Positions 9,301-18,665 of a DNA stretch of 64,000 nucleotides are shown in pieces. The translations under genes and the position numbers were made by a program. Location: positions 372,001 through 436,000 of the forward strand of contig NZ_JAJVKW010000009.1 in assembly GCF_024198255.1 (NCBI RefSeq). Direction: 5' to 3'. How positions within the stretch are numbered: position 1 is the first letter of the stretch; each line of letters begins with the position of its first letter. This stretch comes from Myxococcus guangdongensis (GTDB taxonomy: Bacteria > Myxococcota > Myxococcia > Myxococcales > Myxococcaceae). The notes beneath the pieces were generated by a model. The model made no database searches, had not been told where the DNA came from, and worked only from the letters and a program-made list of their open reading frames with translations.

Positions 9301-10232
9301 GTGCCCGCGAGGCCTTGGAGCGAATCGAACAGCTCGATGACCCACGCCTGTCCCTGCGCTGCACACTGGCTCGCGGTCGGCTGCACGTGCGTCAGGGCGA
9401 GTGGGGACCGGCGGCCCGCATCCTCGACTCCGTCATCGAGGGCGCCGAGCGCGCGCGGGAGCATGAGACGCTGGTGGTGGCCCTCACCATGCTGGGCTCG
9501 TCGCTGACGTTCCTCGAGCGCACGGACGAGGCTTCGTCCCGCTTCGAGGAGGCCCTGGCCCGCTGCGAGGCCGCGGGCGACGCGCTGCACCTGGCCGCCA
9601 CGCTCATCAACCGCGTGCTCCTGTGGTTGGGGCAGGGCGATGTGGCGCGGATGGAGGAGGACCTGCGGCGCGCCATGGGGCTGGGGCGCGAGCTGGGACA
9701 CGCTCAGGTGGAGCGCTGGTCCACCTTCAACCTCGCCGAGGTGCTCTACATGCAGGGGCGCTTGCAGGAGGCGCTCCCGTTGGCGCGCCGTGCCCATGAG
9801 CTCGGCGTGCGCTTCTTCCTGGAGCACCCGGTGCCCGTGGACGCGCTGCTGCTCGCGCGCATCGGCGTGGCGCTCGGTGATTGGGAGGAGGCGTCCCGGC
9901 AGCTGCGCTGGATCGAGTTCCATTGTCCGCCCGCCTCGCTGCCGCCCACCGCCGTCATGCGCAAGCTGGTGGAGCTCCAGGTGCGCGAGGCCGAGCGCGG
10001 AGGCGGGGTGCACGAGTCCCCCGCCTGGACGGCGCTGGAGGACGAGGCCCGCGAGCTGGCCTCTCCCGATGAGAAGGCGGAGCTGCTGCTCCAGGCCGCC
10101 CACTCGGCCTTCCGCTCCCGCCTCCCGGACGAGGCCCGCACCTGGCTGACCCGCGCCGAGAGCGCCGTCGCCTCCGCGCCCCTCTGGCGGACTCGATGGG
10201 AGGCCCTGCGCGACACGGTGGGGCGGGTGTAG
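6351..10232 (+). CDS. Ser/Thr protein kinase with zinc ribbon, cyclase-like, AAA and TPR regions
   Basis: A 1293-residue cytoplasmic signalling protein. In order: a short zinc ribbon (CLNC...CPVH, residues 3-21), a Hanks-type kinase domain (about 38-310) with G-loop LGRGGFSQV, VALK, HRDLKPEN near 157 and GTPLYMAPEQ; the DFG motif reads DLG. Then comes a region (about 345-470) that resembles a class III nucleotide cyclase fold without catalytic residues. Next is an STAND/AAA-type ATPase starting at LFGREDLLESL (about 495), with a Walker A-like ADVGLGKSR and Walker B VLLLDDAH (about 615). The rest is TPR-like helices. This architecture is known in myxobacteria. Kinase is probably active, though the altered DFG leaves some doubt. 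Confidence 0.87.
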   Translation: MRCLNCHRRLAPGAACPVHGASVPGGSLAGTLTLTDVPGVRGAAPLGRGGFSQVFTAYRDSDGREVALKVGHGPHHERFAREAAALRRVGAPIVPELLEHGVARGRPFLVMEHLHGQTLAAWMAALPGSGAASLPRVRELLRGLCSALEHTHAAGVAHRDLKPENIFLREGGALSLLDLGLARFHDLEDLDESDALPPGVTPAGQRLGTPLYMAPEQCLDARLASTPADIYSLGIVLFELLTGAPPFVGSPEQIRHGHVSLRPPKVSERAEVPAALDDVLRSCLAKSPMERFARAPDVLAAFDAACRATSALGTVASGEAVSPQQPLVSGAGPRQVALLGLHTPLSLDAVKAAIEPRGGLIARVRPGGYVIAFAESLTAEANVRAGALAARKLLEESEASAVLHLAELHVRVGASTLRLAGPALDSPADWWPQAWVPGETRVTEAAAARLDPSATEAVGRDTASLLESTSDSGRLRLLDSAASSASSEPPPLFGREDLLESLTNEAFRSLSEKVPGFSVVTADVGLGKSRVIDALAARLESSGQAQVIRLRATAPDVRSPEALLESLRASLVEGASPLPESPRTSGVPLADARHAAARWLAEALRHRARELPRVLLLDDAHLADPTTLDALEVATLTGASAPLWVCVVARPALLGLRPHLGERSASAVRHVLPPLPPEASRALLLHLLRPAEHIPEPVLVRLEQLAQGVPLSLVELAVALRTAGALRASPGGGWYIAPDALLDVSVTPLFQRLASRALDGLPDAYGGLARLCAVLGTELEVEHVDAALRHLGPSEEGVGMATSLDAGAGLQRLARAGLLRPVGLGRFAFRHPLLRESIEALLPPVTRRALHAAARLATSGDSPSERHRRALHAAACGAHDEAATAFLALAEESRRAHRSVEAEQLYTRALALLPDRDSEQRARALAGRGRVRHRLQRFHEGLGDLASARTLAEVRGDKALCVDLLLEEATARDWMEDVEGSTLCAREALERIEQLDDPRLSLRCTLARGRLHVRQGEWGPAARILDSVIEGAERAREHETLVVALTMLGSSLTFLERTDEASSRFEEALARCEAAGDALHLAATLINRVLLWLGQGDVARMEEDLRRAMGLGRELGHAQVERWSTFNLAEVLYMQGRLQEALPLARRAHELGVRFFLEHPVPVDALLLARIGVALGDWEEASRQLRWIEFHCPPASLPPTAVMRKLVELQVREAERGGGVHESPAWTALEDEARELASPDEKAELLLQAAHSAFRSRLPDEARTWLTRAESAVASAPLWRTRWEALRDTVGRV

Positions 10233-10277
10233 CGCGGGACGTCACAAACCCGCCGGGGAGTGACTCCCCACGCTACA
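10228..10277. promoter_or_regulatory. Paired 19-bp dyads, candidate enhancer (UAS) for a sigma-54 activator
   Basis: Two imperfect 19-bp dyads of the form TGTrrC-N7-GyyACA lie at 10228-10246 (TGTAGCGCGGGACGTCACA) and 10259-10277 (AGTGACTCCCCACGCTACA). Their centres are 31 bp apart, three helical turns. They fall at about -120 and -89 from the start predicted by the -24/-12 element at 10331. A second pair with the same consensus and spacing lies at 14984-15034, upstream of the FHA-sigma54 activator gene. The left dyad contains the stop codon of the kinase gene. Binding by the neighbouring activator is inference. Confidence 0.55.
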
Positions 10278-10330
10278 AAGGAGGACCTCCCAGGGAGGGT
10301 CCCAGAGGGGAGGGTGACTGGCGACACGGC

Positions 10331-10346
10331 TGGCCTGGAGCGTGCT
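10331..10346 (+). promoter_or_regulatory. Candidate sigma-54 (-24/-12) promoter for the lipoprotein-kinase operon
   Basis: TGGC-CTGGAGCG-TGCT has the GG and GC dinucleotides at the strict N10 spacing. The -24 TGGC is perfect and the -12 reads GTGC against TTGC. Predicted transcription start is near 10357, leaving a leader of about 41 bases with a strong GGAGGAG ribosome site before ATG 10398. The paired dyads upstream and a sigma-54 activator gene 3 kb away support the call. Confidence 0.5.
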
Positions 10347-10397
10347 TCAGTGGGGGGGTATTTCTCCAATTTCATGTTTTTCACTGGAGGAGCGTCC

Positions 10398-11885
10398 ATG
10401 GGTGTCACTGTCCGTCGCGCCCCGTTGGGTTTTGTGTCCTTGCTGTTGTGGGCCCTGGCCGGCTGTGGAGGAGGGAGTGTGCCCGTCGCGGACGCCCCCA
10501 CGTCCGACGTCGCAGAGAGCCGGGCGGAGATTCGCATCGCGAACTCGCTGTCCACGGATGCGCTCGTCCTCAACGCCCTCTCCACCAACGCGCTGGCCAA
10601 CCGGATGTTGGCGACGCAGAAGCTGCAGGACCTGTTCAGCGCGTCGGGCGGGGACCCGTACATCCGCAAGCAGATGCATGATCCCGATGCCCAGACGTTC
10701 ATGAGCTACCTGGTGAGCTGCGCGCTGGGGCCCACCCAGGTGCTCTGGTACTACAACCCGCGCGGGCCGACGCCGGGCCCCGGGGTGTGGCAGGGCAAGG
10801 CGGGCTTGTGTACGCAGTGGCTGACGTCGGCGCCGACGCCCGAGTGTCTCAACCGCGTCTCCGCGTGCCTCCTGGCCCGCAACAACGCGTTCGGCCGGCG
10901 CGTGGAGCTGTCCATCCGCGGCGAGGTCACCAACAACCCGAGCATCTTCTACCTGGAGCCGGTGTCGAAGCCGGCGGAGTACGATCCGACGACGGCGACG
11001 AAGCTGCCGAGCTTCGAGGGCTGCCAGGAGGGCGAGACGGGCGCGCAGCGTGACTGCGGGTGGACGCCGGACGGTATCGGCTCCTGTCTGCCGGGCTCGC
11101 AGGTCTGGGTCGGGGCGGGCGGCGCCGTCTCCTGCCCGGGGCCGGCGTTGGGGGCCTCGTCCGGCGGGCGCATGGCGCTGCGGGTCTGCTCGGGCGTGGT
11201 GGGCTGCGATACCGGCCGCGACACGGTGCTCGGCGAGTCGGAGTCGAGCTGCTCTGGCACGGGGCCGGTGCTCGGCTTCACCTGCCCGGCGGAGGGGTAC
11301 TTCAGCGTGATGTCCGCGCCGTACGACAGCAGTGACAGCGGTTCGGTGAGCGTGGCCGCGGACCCCGCCGAAGTGTCGGCCTATCCGCTGGCGGAGGCGG
11401 AGGTCTTCGGCGTCCGCGAGGGCGCCTTCTACGGCAACATCTTCGACTCGAAGGCGCTGGCCACGCAGGTGTACGTGGAGGAGATCCGCCAGGGCGACAT
11501 CACGCGCTACCGCGTGGTGGGAGATGATGCGGTGGTGGATGGTGCCATCTACATGCGGATGTACTCCTGTTACGACCCGCAGTGGAGCAACGGCGCGGCG
11601 TACTCCTCGTACCGCGTCTGCGCGCTGCCCGGCTCTGGCGCCAACTGCGCGTCCACGGTGGCGGGCCCCTGCTGGGGGAGCGGCGCGAAGGGGGAGGGCC
11701 GGTGTGCGATCGACGATGGCCCGGAGGTGCCGGGGGATGGCGACTACGAGCGCTGCAAGGACCCGTACGGCGGCCTCTGGAAGGAGCCGGTGACAACCTT
11801 CCTGCATGACGCCTGCGGCCCGGTGAAGGACGCGCGCCTGCGCAAGCTGTGCTCGCGGACGGTTCGCCCGGGCAAGGAGCGCTAG
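10398..11885 (+). CDS. Lipoprotein of unknown function
   Basis: A 495-residue exported lipoprotein: a basic start, a hydrophobic stretch FVSLLLWALAGC, and Cys at the lipobox LAGC. The mature part is Cys-rich (over 20 Cys), consistent with many disulfides outside the cytoplasm, and ends with a basic tail. I recognise no domain. ATG 10398 is chosen for GGAGGAG at 10386-10392; the open frame upstream crosses the proposed promoter. It is separated from the downstream kinase by only three bases, so the two are translated as an operon and the lipoprotein may report an envelope or surface signal to that kinase. That link is inference. Confidence 0.8.
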   Translation: MGVTVRRAPLGFVSLLLWALAGCGGGSVPVADAPTSDVAESRAEIRIANSLSTDALVLNALSTNALANRMLATQKLQDLFSASGGDPYIRKQMHDPDAQTFMSYLVSCALGPTQVLWYYNPRGPTPGPGVWQGKAGLCTQWLTSAPTPECLNRVSACLLARNNAFGRRVELSIRGEVTNNPSIFYLEPVSKPAEYDPTTATKLPSFEGCQEGETGAQRDCGWTPDGIGSCLPGSQVWVGAGGAVSCPGPALGASSGGRMALRVCSGVVGCDTGRDTVLGESESSCSGTGPVLGFTCPAEGYFSVMSAPYDSSDSGSVSVAADPAEVSAYPLAEAEVFGVREGAFYGNIFDSKALATQVYVEEIRQGDITRYRVVGDDAVVDGAIYMRMYSCYDPQWSNGAAYSSYRVCALPGSGANCASTVAGPCWGSGAKGEGRCAIDDGPEVPGDGDYERCKDPYGGLWKEPVTTFLHDACGPVKDARLRKLCSRTVRPGKER

Positions 11886-11888
11886 TCG

Positions 11889-13289
11889 ATGACGAGCGGA
11901 GGCGTGGAGGCCCTCTACGGTGAGGAGCTGCGGCCCGGCGCGCTGGTGGGGCGCTGGGTCGTGGAGCGTGTCCATTACCGGGGGCCGGTCTCCACCCTCT
12001 ATCGCGCTCGGGATGCGAGCAGCGGTTCGCTCGCCGCGCTCAAGGTCCTGCAGTCGTCGGCCTTGTCCACGGACACCGCGCTGCGCCGCTTCCGCCGGGA
12101 GGCGGCGACGCTGCAGCGGTTGAGTCATCCGCACATCGTCCAGGTGCTCGACTACGGCGAGCTCCCGGAAGGCCGGCCCTTCATCGCCATGGAGTGGCTG
12201 GAGGGCAGGGACCTGGCCGCGGAGCTGTCCGCGCGAGGGCCCCTGTCCTCACGCGAGGCGCTGGAGGTGCTGGAGCAGGTGGGCGCCGCGCTGGGCGTCG
12301 CGCACGCCGCGGGCGTGGTGCACCGTGACCTCAAGGCGCAGAACGTGATGCGCCTGTCTGGCGGCGGCGAGGCCCTGTGGGTGAAGCTGGTGGACTTCGG
12401 CGTGGCGAAGGCGCTGACACCGGGCGTTCCCGGAGCCTCCTCGCTCACGCACACGGGCGTCGCCCTGGGCACGCCCCTGTCCATGGCGCCCGAGCAGATT
12501 CGCGGTGAGGTGCCGGACACGCGCACGGACCTGTATGCGCTGGGCGTGCTCCTGTTCCAGCTCGTCACCGGGCAACCTCCGTTCCAGGGAGCCACGCGGC
12601 ACGAGGTGGAGGAGCAGCACCTGCACGCGCCGCCCCCCAGGCCCACCGAGCGCGCGCCCGTGCCCTCGGGCCTGGATGACGTGGTGCTGCGCTGTCTGGG
12701 CAAGACTCGCGAGGAGCGCTACCCGGACGTGGCCCTGTTCCTGGAGGAGCTGCGTCGCGCGGTGGGCGGCGTGGGGCCTCTCGCGAACCCGGGCCACGCG
12801 GTGGCGCTCTACGCGGAGGCCCGCATGTCCCACGCGCCCGACTCGACGAGCCTGGAGCGCATGGACTCCCTGCTCGAGCGCACGGGGCTCATCGCTCGCG
12901 AGGTGGGGTTGGAGGTGCGACTGGAGGGGAGCGGCTGTCTGATGGCGCTGGCGCCGCTGCCGGACGACGCGGCCTCCGAGCGCGCCGTGCGAGAGCGCGT
13001 GTTGGCGGCGGCGCTGTCCCTCCTGGAGCAGGAAGGGGCGCGAGACGAGGACCCGCGCGAGTCCGCCTCCCCGGTGCACCTGGCCATCACCGTCCACGTG
13101 GACCAGCTGCCGGGCGCGGAGGGCCGCGCGGGTGGGAGCCTGCTGCATCTGCCGGGGTGGGTGGCGGACGCGAAGGACGGGGGGCTGGTGGCCACCGAGT
13201 CGGCACTGCGAGGGCTGGAGTCCGGCTTCCTCGCGGCGCCGCTGCCCGGTGGCGGGGCCATCTGGTCCCGCGTCACCGGACGGCGGTGA
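11889..13289 (+). CDS. Ser/Thr protein kinase with degenerate cyclase-like C-terminus
   Basis: A 466-residue cytoplasmic kinase. The Hanks domain covers about residues 18-290: AALKVLQ, HRDLKAQN near 145, an intact DFGVAK, GTPLSMAPEQ and a C-lobe Arg. No membrane segment follows. The last ~160 residues (GLIAREVGLEVRLEG, AVRERVLAAALSLLEQEG, VHLAITVHVDQ, GLVATESALRGLE) have the order of elements of a class III nucleotide cyclase but none of its metal or base residues, so this is probably a regulatory relic. The matching region occurs in the kinase at 6351. It starts three bases after the lipoprotein gene and ends three bases before the convergent FHA-sigma54 activator, an obvious candidate partner. 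Confidence 0.9.
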   Translation: MTSGGVEALYGEELRPGALVGRWVVERVHYRGPVSTLYRARDASSGSLAALKVLQSSALSTDTALRRFRREAATLQRLSHPHIVQVLDYGELPEGRPFIAMEWLEGRDLAAELSARGPLSSREALEVLEQVGAALGVAHAAGVVHRDLKAQNVMRLSGGGEALWVKLVDFGVAKALTPGVPGASSLTHTGVALGTPLSMAPEQIRGEVPDTRTDLYALGVLLFQLVTGQPPFQGATRHEVEEQHLHAPPPRPTERAPVPSGLDDVVLRCLGKTREERYPDVALFLEELRRAVGGVGPLANPGHAVALYAEARMSHAPDSTSLERMDSLLERTGLIAREVGLEVRLEGSGCLMALAPLPDDAASERAVRERVLAAALSLLEQEGARDEDPRESASPVHLAITVHVDQLPGAEGRAGGSLLHLPGWVADAKDGGLVATESALRGLESGFLAAPLPGGGAIWSRVTGRR

Positions 13290-13292
13290 GGC

Positions 13293-14711
<1,419 letters not shown>

Positions 14712-14923
14712 GAGCTTCAAGATACCATGGCCACGTGACGCGAAGTTCCGGTCGTCCATCCCTGTCCAATCGTCAGGTTGCCCCGTGAAATGCCCCCGCG
14801 GAGGCCCGGCTCGGTCGATACCGGCCGGGCCCCGCGTCCCCCCTCTCCGCCCCCCGGCCCCCCTTGCTGCACGGAGCGCACGGTCGTGGTGGGTTGCGCC
14901 CGACCGTGTGGCGCTCGCTGGCA
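14712..14923 (-). other. Long leader of the FHA-sigma54 activator gene
   Basis: If transcription starts at the -24/-12 element at 14924-14940, this stretch is a ~200-base 5' leader, unusually long. It is C-rich on the + strand with several short inverted repeats. No convincing small gene is visible. An in-frame start at 14759 would shorten the leader. Confidence 0.3.
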
Positions 14924-14940
14924 ATGCAGCGGGTGTGCCG
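14924..14940 (-). promoter_or_regulatory. Candidate sigma-54 (-24/-12) promoter for the activator's own gene
   Basis: Read on the minus strand, CGGCAC-ACCCG-CTGCA has GG-N10-GC spacing, a GGCAC -24 element and a -12 reading CTGC against TTGC. Predicted start is near 14914. The paired dyads at 14984-15034 lie at about -79 and -111, the same face of the helix as the pair upstream of 10398, which suggests autoregulation by the FHA-sigma54 activator. Confidence 0.45.
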
Positions 14941-14983
14941 TTCCACCCTCACCCTGGGGTCACTCCCGCCCTCGAAGCCAGGG

Positions 14984-15034
14984 CGTAGCCTTGGAGGTTA
15001 CAAATCCGGCCCGTCTGTGGCGTGGGGGGTCACA
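14984..15034. promoter_or_regulatory. Second pair of 19-bp dyads, candidate enhancer (UAS)
   Basis: Dyads CGTAGCCTTGGAGGTTACA (14984-15002) and TGTGGCGTGGGGGGTCACA (15016-15034) match the TGTrrC-N7-GyyACA pattern of the pair at 10228-10277, with centres 32 bp apart against 31 bp there. They lie between the activator gene and the divergent cyclase-family gene, so either could be controlled. The rest of this 447-base intergenic stretch up to 15158 shows no gene. Confidence 0.5.
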
Positions 15035-15158
15035 GGTGGAGGGCTTCGCCATCGATGACCGTCATCGACGGACTCGATTGGGCGCCCCGGGGCCACGTCG
15101 CTAGGTAGGGCGTGTCCGTCTCTCCATTCCTGGGGAGGTGAGAAGCCACGGAGTGCAC

Positions 15159-16160
15159 ATGTTCAAGCGCGTCATCCAGGGCCTGGTCATCGCGAGCGTG
15201 GGGTGGGGGGCGCTCAGCGCGCTGGCGGCCGAGCCTCCGTCCGGAGCGAAGGGGCTGTCGAGCCCCGAGGCCATCCAGGCCTGGAAGAAGGAGCACCGCA
15301 ACTGGGGGCGGTGGGGAGACAAGGACCAGCTGGGCACGGCGAACCTCATCACGCCCGCGAAGCGCCGCGAGGCCGCGAAGCTCGTGCGAGAGGGCGTGTC
15401 CGTGTCGCTGGCTCACACGCTGGAGACGCGCGAGGCCGCCGATGTCCCGTCGCCGCTGGAGCACCAGATGCTGTTCCACGGCGGGGCGCCCGACGCCACG
15501 TACAGCGCGGACCGGCTGGGCCTGGGCTTCCACGGGTGGTCCCACACGCACCTGGACGCGCTCTGCCACATGTTCGACGAGGGCCGCACGTACAACGGCC
15601 ATCCGCAGTCGCGAGTGGATGCGCGCGGGTGCTCGGTGCTGTCGGTGAACGCGGTGCGGGACGGTCTGCTGACGCGCGGGGTGCTCATCGACATGGCCGC
15701 GTTCAAGGGCGTGCCGTACCTGGAGCCGGGGACGCCCATCCATGCCTCGGACCTGGAGGCGTGGGAGCGCAAGACGAAGGTGAAGGTGACGAGCGGGGAC
15801 GCGGTCATCGTGCGCACGGGGCGGTGGGCGCGGCGCGCGGCGGTGGGGGCGTGGGACGTGTCGTCGAGCTCACCAGGGTTGCATGCGTCGAGCGTGGAGT
15901 GGCTCGCGGCGCGCGGAGTGGCCGTCGTGGCGACGGACGTGGGCCTGGACGTCATCCCCTCGGGCGTGGAGGGGATGCTGGTGCCGGTGCACGTGCTGCT
16001 TATCAACACACTGGGCGTCCACGTCATCGACAACGCGGACCCGGAGGCGCTCGCGAAGGCGGCCGCGTCGCGAGGGCGCTACGACTTCCTCTTGAGCGTG
16101 GCGCCCCTGGCGGTGGAGGGCGGCACGGGCTCTCCCGTCAACCCCATCGCGACCTTCTGA
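15159..16160 (+). CDS. Cyclase family protein (kynurenine formamidase-like hydrolase), exported
   Basis: A 333-residue metal-dependent hydrolase of the cyclase/kynurenine formamidase family, with a Sec signal peptide (FKRVIQGLVIASVGWGALSALAA, about 24 residues), so it should act in the periplasm. The zinc-site motif HTHLDALCH lies near residue 135, and the Asp/His segments around ATDVGLD and VHVLLINTLG also fit the family. Substrate is unknown; it need not be kynurenine. ATG 15159 follows GGAG with five-base spacing; in-frame GTGs at 15138 and 15153 are less well placed. Its last 82 bases overlap the convergent LysR gene. Confidence 0.83.
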   Translation: MFKRVIQGLVIASVGWGALSALAAEPPSGAKGLSSPEAIQAWKKEHRNWGRWGDKDQLGTANLITPAKRREAAKLVREGVSVSLAHTLETREAADVPSPLEHQMLFHGGAPDATYSADRLGLGFHGWSHTHLDALCHMFDEGRTYNGHPQSRVDARGCSVLSVNAVRDGLLTRGVLIDMAAFKGVPYLEPGTPIHASDLEAWERKTKVKVTSGDAVIVRTGRWARRAAVGAWDVSSSSPGLHASSVEWLAARGVAVVATDVGLDVIPSGVEGMLVPVHVLLINTLGVHVIDNADPEALAKAAASRGRYDFLLSVAPLAVEGGTGSPVNPIATF

Positions 16161-17140
16161 CGGGAGCGACGACGGCGCGGCGGCGTCCTGGCCGTGACGT
16201 GCGGGGCGGAGTTCTCCTCACCGCTCTGCGTGGCGGCGCGGAACATCGTCTCGCGCAGCCAGCGGTGTCCGGGGTCCGCGTCGCGCGACGCGTGCCAGCG
16301 CATCACGATGGCGTCCGCGGTGAGGGGCAGGGGTGGCTCGCTGATGCTCAGGCCGAAGGCCTGGGCGCTGGCCAGGGCCGCGCGGCGCGGGAGCACGGCG
16401 AGCAGTCGTGAACCACGCAGCAGGTGCGGCACGCTGAGCGAGTGCGCCGTCTGCACGGCGACGCGGCGCTTCAAGCGGAGCCGGGCCAGCGCATCGTCCA
16501 CGACGTCGCTCGAGTCCGCCCGCCGCGACACCCGCACGTGCGGAATGGACAGGAAGTCCTCCAGGGACAGCGGCAGGTCCACGTCCACGACGTCGGGGTC
16601 GAACACCACGCGGTAGCCGCCCGCGCAGAACTGGCGCAGCTTGTGGTGCGGGGCCTGCTCCAGCGGCGGGCCCACGAGCAGGTCCAGCGCGCCATCATCC
16701 AGCAGCGACAGGCCCAGGGACTCCTGGAGGGGCGACAGCGAGAGCGTGACGCCGGGCGCCTCGCTCGCGGCGAGCGAGAGGAAGGCGGGCACCAGCGAGG
16801 ACTCCAGGCCGTCCGACAGGCTCACCTTGAAGTGGCGCTCCTGGGTGGCGGGGTCGAAGGGGCGCTGGGTGAGGACGCCCTGCAGACACGCGAGCGCGGT
16901 GCGCACGGGCTCGGCGAGCATCAGGGCGTGGGGCGTGGGCACGACGCCAGTGGGCGCGCGGGTGAAGAGCTCGTCGCCGAGCAGCTCGCGCAGCCTCGCC
17001 AGGTGGTGACTCATCGCCGGCTGTCCCAGGCCGATGCGGTGGGCGGCGCGGGTGACGTGGCGCTCGCGCATCAGCGCGTCGAAGGCCACGAGCAGGTTGA
17101 GGTCCAGGCGCGAGAGCTGGGCGTGGTCGATGGGGAGCAT
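16079..17140 (-). CDS. LysR family transcriptional regulator
   Basis: A 353-residue LysR regulator close to the NodD-like subgroup. The winged HTH is DLNLLVAFDALMRERHVTRAAHRIGLGQPAMSHHLARL split over residues 10-45; the substrate-binding domain follows from about 95. It is about 45 residues longer than usual at the C-terminus: a basic tail with PPRRRRSRQK and ending LKRKS, which is encoded antisense to the end of the cyclase gene. AAGGAG precedes the ATG at 17140 by about 11 bases. A short inverted repeat CTTGC...GCAAG (17155-17180) just upstream could be its own site. Likely controls the convergent cyclase gene or the porin; unproven. Confidence 0.88.
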   Translation of the reverse strand: MLPIDHAQLSRLDLNLLVAFDALMRERHVTRAAHRIGLGQPAMSHHLARLRELLGDELFTRAPTGVVPTPHALMLAEPVRTALACLQGVLTQRPFDPATQERHFKVSLSDGLESSLVPAFLSLAASEAPGVTLSLSPLQESLGLSLLDDGALDLLVGPPLEQAPHHKLRQFCAGGYRVVFDPDVVDVDLPLSLEDFLSIPHVRVSRRADSSDVVDDALARLRLKRRVAVQTAHSLSVPHLLRGSRLLAVLPRRAALASAQAFGLSISEPPLPLTADAIVMRWHASRDADPGHRWLRETMFRAATQSGEENSAPHVTARTPPRRRRSRQKVAMGLTGEPVPPSTARGATLKRKS

Positions 17141-17210
17141 GGCGGCGGCGTCTCCTTGCCGTCGGCAGGCATAACGCAAGCGCCGCCAGGATGCCCGCCA
17201 GACGGTGGCG

Positions 17211-18410
17211 CTAGAACGCCAGGTTGAGCTGCAAGGTGATGAGCTGCGAGGTGCCCGGGTCCTTGGGAATCACGACGCCAGCGTCCTCGGCGCCGTTGGC
17301 GGCTTCCTGGTGGGCAATCTGGTAGCGCAGCTTGAACGCCAGGTGAGGCGCGTTGACGAACCAGGCGAGCTGGGCCTCGCCGATGTAGAGCAGGTCGTCG
17401 TCCAGGTCGAAGCTCGGGTTGAGGTAGCTCAGGCGCACGCCCACATCCACGGTCTTCTTGTAGATGACGTAGTCGGCCTGCACCCACGCGCCGAAGCTCG
17501 AGTAGTTGCGCGCGCTGTTCATCGGGTCGACGCGACTGATGTACGCCTCGCCGAAGAAGCTGAACCGCCGCGCCTGGACGAACAGGTCCACGCCGCCGGT
17601 CACGAAGCGGCGCTCGCCCTCGCGCAGGATTTCGAAGACGCCGGACTCCGGGTTGAAGTTCTCCTTCACCTGGGAGACATCGCCGCCGGCGCCTTGCAGG
17701 GTGAAGGACACGTTGAGCGGAGGCGGCTCCTTGTCGCCGGACATGATGTACGGCAGCTCGCCGTAGCCGGGCTTGCCCATGGGGGAGAACGTGGCGCGCG
17801 CGTTGAGCTGATACTTATCGGACTCGGAGCGGACGCTGCGCAGCGGCGAGCCACCGTAGATGCCGACGTAGTACTCCAGCCGGTCCATGGTCCCGAAGAG
17901 CGTCACGCCCTTGTCGCGACCCGTCCAGTAGTAGTTGGCGATGGTGGAGAACTCGGGGAAGAGGATCTGCTGCGGCCCCCAGGACTCGTGACGGCTCAGC
18001 GGGGTGTACTGCTGGCCCGCGCGCACGCCCAGCGCGTCCCAGGGTTGAATCTCCACCAGCGAGTCGAGCAGGTACAGCGGCGGGTCCGCCAGCTCCAGCG
18101 ACGTCCAGAAGCGGATCCAGGGACGGAAGATGTTGCCGCGCATGATGGGGCGCAGGAACGAGAAGGCCGTGCGGGACTCGGCCTTGCCATCCAGATAGAC
18201 GGGCTCGAGCTTGTAGCCGGCCTGCAGCCCGATGCCGAGCAGGTAGTTCCCATCCTCGGACTGGATGTGGAAGCCGTTCTTCTCGTCGTAGCCGCCGGTG
18301 ATGGTGGGCTTGTCGTCGTCCTTCTTCTCGTCCTGCGCGTGGCTCTGCGTCGGCGCGAGCAGCCCGCTGCCCACGCCCGCCACCACCGCCGCCACTCGTA
18401 TCCAGCGCAT
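17211..18410 (-). CDS. Phosphate-selective porin O/P-like outer-membrane protein
   Basis: A 399-residue outer-membrane beta-barrel. A signal peptide (cut near SHAQ, residue 25) is followed by many alternating amphipathic strands rich in aromatic residues and a terminal Phe (LQLNLAF), the usual Bam recognition end. The segment RPIMRGNIFRPWIRFWTSLEL and the FSFFGEAYISRVDP strand fit the OprO/OprP-like family common in myxobacteria. Selectivity for phosphate cannot be deduced. It lies 255 bases downstream of the glutaminase gene on the same strand, with a hairpin between, so independent transcription is likely. Confidence 0.78.
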   Translation of the reverse strand: MRWIRVAAVVAGVGSGLLAPTQSHAQDEKKDDDKPTITGGYDEKNGFHIQSEDGNYLLGIGLQAGYKLEPVYLDGKAESRTAFSFLRPIMRGNIFRPWIRFWTSLELADPPLYLLDSLVEIQPWDALGVRAGQQYTPLSRHESWGPQQILFPEFSTIANYYWTGRDKGVTLFGTMDRLEYYVGIYGGSPLRSVRSESDKYQLNARATFSPMGKPGYGELPYIMSGDKEPPPLNVSFTLQGAGGDVSQVKENFNPESGVFEILREGERRFVTGGVDLFVQARRFSFFGEAYISRVDPMNSARNYSSFGAWVQADYVIYKKTVDVGVRLSYLNPSFDLDDDLLYIGEAQLAWFVNAPHLAFKLRYQIAHQEAANGAEDAGVVIPKDPGTSQLITLQLNLAF

Positions 18411-18611
18411 GCCCTGTTCCCTCGAATGAGCGCGGCCCCGGGCGAGACGACTCGCGAGGGGCCGAGCGGCACGGTGGGCATGCGTGTGGAGCGCGCCAGT
18501 CGGGAGCGACGCGCGCTATCCGCGAGCCGACGGCGGGCGAGGGGCGGCGATGGCTGACGGACAGCGGCCTCGTCCTCGTGGGAGGGGATGCTCGAGAGCG
18601 ACACGCGAGAA

Positions 18612-18643
18612 GGCGCCCCTCCCACGCGATGGGAAGAGGCGCC
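18612..18643 (-). terminator. Hairpin downstream of the glutaminase gene
   Basis: GGCGCCCCTCCC pairs with GGGAAGAGGCGCC around a seven-base loop. It starts 22 bases after the glutaminase stop. There is no T-run, so it is a terminator-like or RNA-stabilising hairpin. The remaining bases of this 255-base gap show nothing else. Confidence 0.45.
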
Positions 18644-18665
18644 CTCGAATCGCGGCTACGGCCAT

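Noticed and set aside
10240-10397. Possible c-di-GMP (GEMM) riboswitch, because of CACGCTACAAAGG in front of a lipoprotein gene
   Set aside because: The flanking P1/P2 stems and the tetraloop receptor cannot be drawn, and the motif is better explained as half of a dyad that recurs at 14984-15034.
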